Source of the DNA: an uncultured Bacteroidales bacterium
Lineage (GTDB): Bacteria > Bacteroidota > Bacteroidia > Bacteroidales > ML635J-15
Direction: 5' to 3'
DNA length: 37,974 nucleotides
Assembly: GCA_937982115.1 (NCBI GenBank)
Contig: CALJNE010000076.1
Span: forward strand, 1-37,974
The position numbers and the translations under genes are program-made. This document shows positions 34,331-37,974 of the stretch, in pieces; position 1 is the first letter of the stretch; every line of letters begins with the position of its first letter. The notes under the pieces were generated by a model. The model saw nothing but the letters and a program-made list of their open reading frames with translations, searched no databases and was not told the DNA's origin.

Positions 34331-35356
34331 ATGAATATGATTAATAAAATTTTAGGAATAATTTTTTCAATTATTATTCTGAACAATCTAAACTACAGCT
34401 ATTCGCAAGAAAGTCTTATAAAGTGGATGAGTTTTGAAGATGCAATCAAAGCACATAAAGAAAATCCAAAAACAATTTTTATTGATATGTACACCGATTG
34501 GTGTGGTTGGTGCAAAAAAATGGATAGAGAAACTTTCAGCAATCCCGATATTGCAAATTACATTAATACTTATTTTTATCCTGTAAAATTCAATGCCGAA
34601 AGAACTGATACAGTTGAATATAATGGTATAAAATATTATAATCCTAACACTGGACCTCGTTCTAGTCACCAACTGGCTCAAGTTTTACTGAACGGACGAA
34701 TGTCCTACCCAACTATTGTTTACATAGATTTTGAAAATAATGTAAATCCTGTTCCGGGTTTTATGGATGTCCAGAATATCGAGCCCATATTGGTTTATTT
34801 TGCCGAAAGGCTAAATAAAAATTGTGATTTTTCGGATTTTAAAGTTGACTTTTTCAACACTTTTTATCCTGACGAAAATTCTTATAATACAGCCTCAATT
34901 AACTGGATAAGCTTTGAAACTCTTGAAAAAAAAATGAAAGAAAATCCAAAAAAATTTCTGATTCTTATTAATTCTAATTATAATAACAGCAGTAAAATTT
35001 TACTTGGTTCTGCCCTAAAACATCCGGTAATAGCAAGGCTTATAAACGATAATTTCTATTCCGTAAGAATAGATTATGATACCAATGATACTATTGTTTT
35101 TATGAACAACAAGTTTATTAACGAACAAAAAGCTCCTAATTATCCTCATCAATTACCGATTGCATTACTTCAACCGGATATTCGACTTCCCTCAATAGCG
35201 TTTTTTGATAAAGATTATAATTATATTTTCCCATTAAGAGGATATTTTCCGCCAAAAACACTTGAGCGTTACCTCAAATTTATGATTCAAGATTTGCATA
35301 AAACAGGAGGGGACTGGCAAAAATTTAATCAAGAGTTAATTCCCGAAATAAAATAA
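34331..35356 (+). CDS. Exported protein with two thioredoxin-like domains, only the first with CxxC
   Basis: 341 aa. Signal peptide about 1-25 (cleavage near SYS). The first domain (about 28-165) carries the redox site DWCGWCKK (C58, C61), followed by a cis-Pro strand SYPTIVYID. The second domain (about 185-325) repeats the same pattern (INWISFETLEKKMKENPKKF mirrors IKWMSFEDAIKAHKENPKTI, and LPSIAFFD mirrors YPTIVYID). Its CxxC is replaced by NSNYNNSS, so it is redox-inactive and perhaps a substrate-binding module. Probably a periplasmic thiol oxidoreductase or reductase; the partner is not known. The start could also be the Met at codon 3. Confidence 0.85.
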   Translation: MNMINKILGIIFSIIILNNLNYSYSQESLIKWMSFEDAIKAHKENPKTIFIDMYTDWCGWCKKMDRETFSNPDIANYINTYFYPVKFNAERTDTVEYNGIKYYNPNTGPRSSHQLAQVLLNGRMSYPTIVYIDFENNVNPVPGFMDVQNIEPILVYFAERLNKNCDFSDFKVDFFNTFYPDENSYNTASINWISFETLEKKMKENPKKFLILINSNYNNSSKILLGSALKHPVIARLINDNFYSVRIDYDTNDTIVFMNNKFINEQKAPNYPHQLPIALLQPDIRLPSIAFFDKDYNYIFPLRGYFPPKTLERYLKFMIQDLHKTGGDWQKFNQELIPEIK

Positions 35357-35385
35357 AAAAAGAGGCTTTAATTAGCCTCATTTTT
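35353..35385. terminator. Bidirectional terminator between thioredoxin gene and tRNA-Leu
   Basis: Stem GAGGCT/AGCCTC (35362-35367 with 35374-35379), loop TTAATT. Five Ts to the right and eight As to the left make it usable from both directions. Confidence 0.85.
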
Positions 35386-35386
35386 G

Positions 35387-35470
35387 TGCCCAGGACAAGA
35401 TTCGAACTTGCACATCCTTAAGGACGCCAGCCCCTCAAGCTGGTGTGTCTACCAATTCCACCACCTGGGC
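35387..35470 (-). tRNA. tRNA-Leu (anticodon GAG)
   Basis: 84 nt class II tRNA on the minus strand. Acceptor GCCCAGG/CCTGGGC, long D-loop with GGTAGA, anticodon arm CCAGC-TTGAGGG-GCTGG with anticodon GAG (reads CTC/CTT), long variable arm (CGTCCTTAAGGATG), and T-arm with TTCGAAT. Discriminator A; CCA not encoded. No damaged copy lies beside this tRNA, in contrast to tRNA-Val and tRNA-Asn. Confidence 0.95.
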
Positions 35471-35482
35471 ATTTTGCATGTG

Positions 35483-35514
35483 CAAAGATATTATTTTTTT
35501 TTATTCCTACAAAA
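35483..35514 (-). promoter_or_regulatory. tRNA-Leu promoter
   Basis: Minus-strand TTTTG (35514-35510) and TATCTTTG (35490-35483) are separated by 19 bp. The -7 box ends 12 bp before the tRNA. Confidence 0.75.
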
Positions 35515-35574
35515 TTAATAAAAAAGTTGATGTAATTTTTTCTGATACTTTTTTTACTTTTACCAAAAAAATAT

Positions 35575-36666
35575 ATGCAAAAGCAAATTACACTTTTTCT
35601 CAGCTTTATACTTTTTTTATCTTCTGTAAATGCTCAAAATCTAAAAAGTGGTTTTGACTGCAATGAGTTTTTAACAGTTTTAAAAATTACAGCCTATCAG
35701 ATTGATACACCCTGGACAGAAGTAAAAATACCATATCCGGAAAATTTTCGTTTAGATTATCGTTCTGCTGAAACAGGACTAAAAAATCGCTGGGACTTAT
35801 GGATTAAAGATTCTTCACTTGCCATTATCAGTATAAGAGGCACAACTGCAAGTTCTGTCAGCTGGTTAGAAAATTTTTATGCCGCTATGGTTCCGGCTGT
35901 AGGTACAATTAAAATATCACAAAACCAAACTGTGCATTATAAACTTTCTAACGACCCAAATTCTGCAGTACATGCAGGATGGTTATTAGGTTTTGCTCAT
36001 CTGAAACCGGATATCGAAAATAAAATTGATTCATGTATAAACATAGGTTACAGGAATTTTTTAATAATAGGACATTCGCAAGGCGGAGCTATAGCAAGCC
36101 TTCTTACAGCATCTATACTAATTCAGCAACAACAAGGAAAATTTCCTGACAGTATTTTTAAAACCTATTGCTCAGCAGCTCCTAAACCTGGTAATATTAA
36201 TTTTTCAAGAGAATATGCATATTTGACAAAAAATTCTTTTGCTTTCAATATTATCAATGCAGCAGATTGGGTACCGGAAACTCCTTTCAGCATTCAACGA
36301 ACAACAGATTTTAACGTCCCAAATCCAATTTCCGAAAAACAGAAATCCTTAAAAAATGCCGGTTTAATTCAAAGAGCATACATTAATTATAAATATAAGT
36401 CTATTGAAAAATCTATTCAAAAATCTCAAAAAAAGTTAAAAAAGACTTTGGGAGACAACACTTATAAATTAGTAAAAAAGAATCTCGATTACTATGAAAA
36501 GCCAAAATATAGTGATTGCAATTACTACGTAACAGCTGGTCAGATAATTGTTCTATATCCGGATGAAGAATATTTTCAGCACTTTGACAGAAATAGCTCA
36601 TTCGTCCATCATAGCCTCAGAGCACATATTTATTTATTGCAAAAACAGTTTAATTGCAAATTGTAA
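35575..36666 (+). CDS. Exported lipase class 3 family protein
   Basis: 363 aa alpha/beta hydrolase with a signal peptide (1-20, cleavage after SVNA). The nucleophile elbow is IIGHSQGGA with S168. The acid is probably D231 (NAADWVPETPF). The His is probably one of H345/H346 in SFVHHSLRAH near the C-terminus. An oxyanion-side strand IISIRGTT near 80-87 is typical of Lipase_3 (PF01764). An inserted helical, Lys-rich segment lies at about 265-300. Acts outside the cytoplasm on an unknown ester or glyceride. It ends one base from the stop of the convergent kinase gene, with no terminator between them. Confidence 0.87.
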   Translation: MQKQITLFLSFILFLSSVNAQNLKSGFDCNEFLTVLKITAYQIDTPWTEVKIPYPENFRLDYRSAETGLKNRWDLWIKDSSLAIISIRGTTASSVSWLENFYAAMVPAVGTIKISQNQTVHYKLSNDPNSAVHAGWLLGFAHLKPDIENKIDSCINIGYRNFLIIGHSQGGAIASLLTASILIQQQQGKFPDSIFKTYCSAAPKPGNINFSREYAYLTKNSFAFNIINAADWVPETPFSIQRTTDFNVPNPISEKQKSLKNAGLIQRAYINYKYKSIEKSIQKSQKKLKKTLGDNTYKLVKKNLDYYEKPKYSDCNYYVTAGQIIVLYPDEEYFQHFDRNSSFVHHSLRAHIYLLQKQFNCKL

Positions 36667-36667
36667 A

Positions 36668-37642
36668 CTAAATGGTTTTTATTATTTGTTTAATTTCTTC
36701 CCATTTATTATCTGACAATGACGTACCGACAACCTCAATTACTTTACCTGCCAACACAGAACCATATTTTGCTGAAACATCAAGAGGTTTATTATTGATT
36801 AATCCATATAAGAACCCTGCTGCATAATAATCCCCAGCTCCTGTTGTATCAATAGGTTTAGCCTTCATTGCATCTACTTTGTACTTTTTATCTCCTTTTT
36901 TAACCATTGATCCTTCTGCCCCAAGCTTAACAACAGCAATATCACACATGGCAGAAATCATTTCAATTGCCTTATCCGGTTCCTTCCCTGTAAAAGCATA
37001 AGACTCTTCTTCATTAGCAAAGACAATGTTAACATATCTATCTATAAGATATTTTAAAAAATCAAGATTTTCCTGAACAACATTATATGAAGCAAGATCC
37101 AACGAAATTGTGAGACCATTCTTAAAAGCCATCTCCATGGCTTTTTCTATTAAATATTGATTAAAAACAAGATAACCTTCGATATGCAAAATATCATAAC
37201 CAGCAAAGGTAAGTTCGTTAATTTCATCCGGAGTCATTTGAGAAGCTGCTCCTAAATAAGTTGCAAAAGTGCGTTCCGAATCCTTACTAACCAAAGCAAT
37301 TGCTCGTCCGGAAGGAAGGTCAGAATTTATCAGTTTTGTAAAAACACCTATCTTTTTAATATCGTCTGCAAAAAATTTTCCAATATCATCATTTCCGACT
37401 TTTCCGACATATCCTGTAGTTGCTCCAAGCTTAGCAAGAGCTCTAATTGTATTTGCAGCAGATCCTCCGCTGGCCATATGTCGGTTAAGACCTTCGGTAT
37501 TCTTTAAAACTTTTTCACTTTCCTCAAAACTAACTAACTGCATGCTACCTTTCGGAAGTTGCAGATTTTCAAGTACTTGATCGTTTTCCAACAATGTTAG
37601 GATATCCACGAGTGCATTACCTATTGCAATAATTTTAGACAT
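36668..37642 (-). CDS. PfkB-family carbohydrate/nucleoside kinase, adenosine kinase-like
   Basis: 324 aa ribokinase-fold kinase. Conserved N-terminal GNALVDIL, substrate Gly-Gly switch SGGSAANT (58-65), GYVGKVGND, and the C-terminal anion-hole and catalytic motif DTTGAGD (265-271, base D271). The overall pattern matches bacterial proteins annotated as adenosine kinase. True substrate could be adenosine, inosine or a sugar. Expression is from a promoter that interlocks with the divergent tRNA-Asn promoter. Confidence 0.88.
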   Translation of the reverse strand: MSKIIAIGNALVDILTLLENDQVLENLQLPKGSMQLVSFEESEKVLKNTEGLNRHMASGGSAANTIRALAKLGATTGYVGKVGNDDIGKFFADDIKKIGVFTKLINSDLPSGRAIALVSKDSERTFATYLGAASQMTPDEINELTFAGYDILHIEGYLVFNQYLIEKAMEMAFKNGLTISLDLASYNVVQENLDFLKYLIDRYVNIVFANEEESYAFTGKEPDKAIEMISAMCDIAVVKLGAEGSMVKKGDKKYKVDAMKAKPIDTTGAGDYYAAGFLYGLINNKPLDVSAKYGSVLAGKVIEVVGTSLSDNKWEEIKQIIKTI

Positions 37643-37667
37643 GATTAAAAAAAATTTTTAAAAATAT

Positions 37668-37701
37668 TTTGCAAATATAAAAAACAATATTAATTTTGCA
37701 A
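37668..37701. promoter_or_regulatory. Interlocked divergent promoters: kinase (minus) and tRNA-Asn (plus)
   Basis: Plus strand: TTTG at 37668-37671, 19 bp spacer, TAATTTTG at 37691-37698 for tRNA-Asn. Minus strand: TTG at 37701-37699, 19 bp spacer, TATATTTG at 37679-37672 for the kinase. Each -33 box abuts the other promoter's -7 box, so the two polymerase sites coincide. Confidence 0.75.
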
Positions 37702-37709
37702 CGCAATTT

Positions 37710-37783
37710 TCCTCCTTAGCTCAGTTGGTTAGAGCACCTGACTGTTAATCAGGGGGTCCTAGGTTCAAGTCCTAGAGGGGGAG
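37710..37783 (+). tRNA. tRNA-Asn (anticodon GTT)
   Basis: Full cloverleaf. Acceptor TCCTCCT/AGGGGGA (one T-G), D-arm GCTC/GAGC, anticodon arm CCTGA-CTGTTAA-TCAGG with anticodon GTT, and T-arm CTAGG-TTCAAGT-CCTAG, with discriminator G as expected for tRNA-Asn. CCA not encoded. It is followed by its terminator and then by damaged partial copies. Confidence 0.96.
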
Positions 37784-37785
37784 CA

Positions 37786-37820
37786 AAAACAGTCTGAGAA
37801 TATCAGGCTGTTTTTTTTTT
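37786..37820 (+). terminator. Intrinsic terminator of tRNA-Asn
   Basis: Stem AACAGTCTGA/TCAGGCTGTT (10 bp with one T-G), loop GAATA, ten Ts. It is repeated 99-101 bp downstream with eight Ts. Confidence 0.9.
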
Positions 37821-37884
37821 GCTCAGTGGTTAGAGCATCCCGACAAAGTCGGGAGGGTACTAGGTTCAAGTCCTAGAGGGGGAG
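37821..37884 (+). pseudogene. 5'-truncated, anticodon-less copy of tRNA-Asn
   Basis: GCTCAGTGGTTAGAGCA copies the D-arm with one T missing from the loop (AGTTGG became AGTGG). The 17 nt anticodon arm is replaced by a 17 nt hairpin TCCCGAC-AAA-GTCGGGA (37838-37854). GGGTACTAGGTTCAAG and the rest of the T-arm, acceptor 3' strand and discriminator follow, differing from the real gene by one base (C to A). No 5' acceptor strand is present; the T-run of the first terminator precedes it directly. It cannot function as a normal tRNA. Confidence 0.92.
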
Positions 37885-37886
37885 CA

Positions 37887-37919
37887 AAAACAGTCTGAGA
37901 ATATCAGGCTGTTTTTTTT
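37887..37919 (+). terminator. Duplicated tRNA-Asn terminator
   Basis: Identical stem and loop to the first copy, with eight rather than ten Ts. Confidence 0.85.
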
Positions 37920-37974
37920 GCTCAGTGGTTAGAGCAATAAGAGTTCGGAAGAATGTAATATTACACCATTATTT

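Larger units (their letters stand above)
37759..37936 (+). repeat. Tandem repeat of tRNA-Asn 3' half, terminator and D-arm
   Basis: The block from CTAGGTTCAAG through the terminator to GCTCAGTGGTTAGAGCA occurs at 37759-37837 and again at 37860-37936, with a period of 101 bp that drops to 99 after the T-run. The third D-arm (37920-37936) has no hairpin after it and runs into unrelated sequence. Confidence 0.92.

Noticed and set aside
37821-37884. A second tRNA with anticodon AAA
   Set aside because: The middle hairpin can be drawn with a 7 nt loop holding AAA, but U33 is absent, the loop self-pairs to three bases and the acceptor stem is missing.

Overview
The window is AT-rich and reads as a stretch of a Bacteroidetes (probably Bacteroidales-like) chromosome. 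Evidence: promoters follow the Bacteroidetes pattern (a TTG-type -33 box, a 19 bp spacer, then TAnnTTTG) rather than the E. coli pattern. There are phylum-typical genes: a PorT-like type IX secretion barrel, a DUF3109 protein, a MIYPES-start MutS2, large alpha-2-macroglobulin and TonB-C-like secreted proteins, and many signal peptides and lipoproteins. Most genes are core housekeeping genes in short operons with 1-25 bp overlaps. I see no prophage, IS element or CRISPR array.

Layout. 137-3227 (minus): phosphodiesterase, FolD/MTD1-like folate dehydrogenase and CPA2 cation/proton antiporter, in one operon. 3386-6265 (plus): a PMCA-type Ca2+ P-type ATPase. 6383-6886: tRNA-Val followed by a small GIY-YIG nuclease cassette and a damaged tRNA copy. 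6873-7283 (minus): TonB-C-like secreted protein. 7480-10529 (plus): mutS2 and a DUF3109 protein. 10538-15504 (minus): rplU-rpmA, a terminator, then serS, lipoprotein, TPR protein and ruvC. 15649-17020: a decaying region with a frameshifted gene remnant, a degenerate TTAG tetranucleotide tract and about 0.9 kb without a credible gene. 17021-19961 (plus): PorT-like barrel, FAD oxidoreductase, HAD phosphatase. 19969-22352 (minus): mltF-like transglycosylase and iaaA-like peptidase. 22868-23808 (plus): small secreted protein and an HsdR-N-like nuclease-fold protein. 23769-26470 (minus): GT2 fusion, GNAT acetyltransferase, small lipoprotein. 26617-32739 (plus): a 2040-residue alpha-2-macroglobulin. 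32797-34254 (minus): pepD. 34331-35356 (plus): double thioredoxin-fold protein. Then tRNA-Leu(GAG) (minus), a class 3 lipase (plus), an adenosine-kinase-like PfkB kinase (minus), and tRNA-Asn(GTT) (plus) with tandem damaged copies at the right edge.

The most interesting signal is shared by the two ends of the window. Next to tRNA-Val and next to tRNA-Asn, about 31 kb apart, lies a 5'-truncated copy of the neighbouring tRNA. In each copy the anticodon arm has been replaced by the same self-complementary hairpin (TCCCGAC-loop-GTCGGGA), one T has been lost from the D-loop, and the T-arm, acceptor 3' strand and terminator are taken from that particular tRNA. At tRNA-Val a GIY-YIG endonuclease ORF sits between the real tRNA and the copy, and its last codons and stop are encoded by the copy's D-arm and hairpin. 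This looks like a recurrent tRNA-gene-targeting module that copies part of its host tRNA. Its mechanism is inference; the sequence relationships are directly visible.
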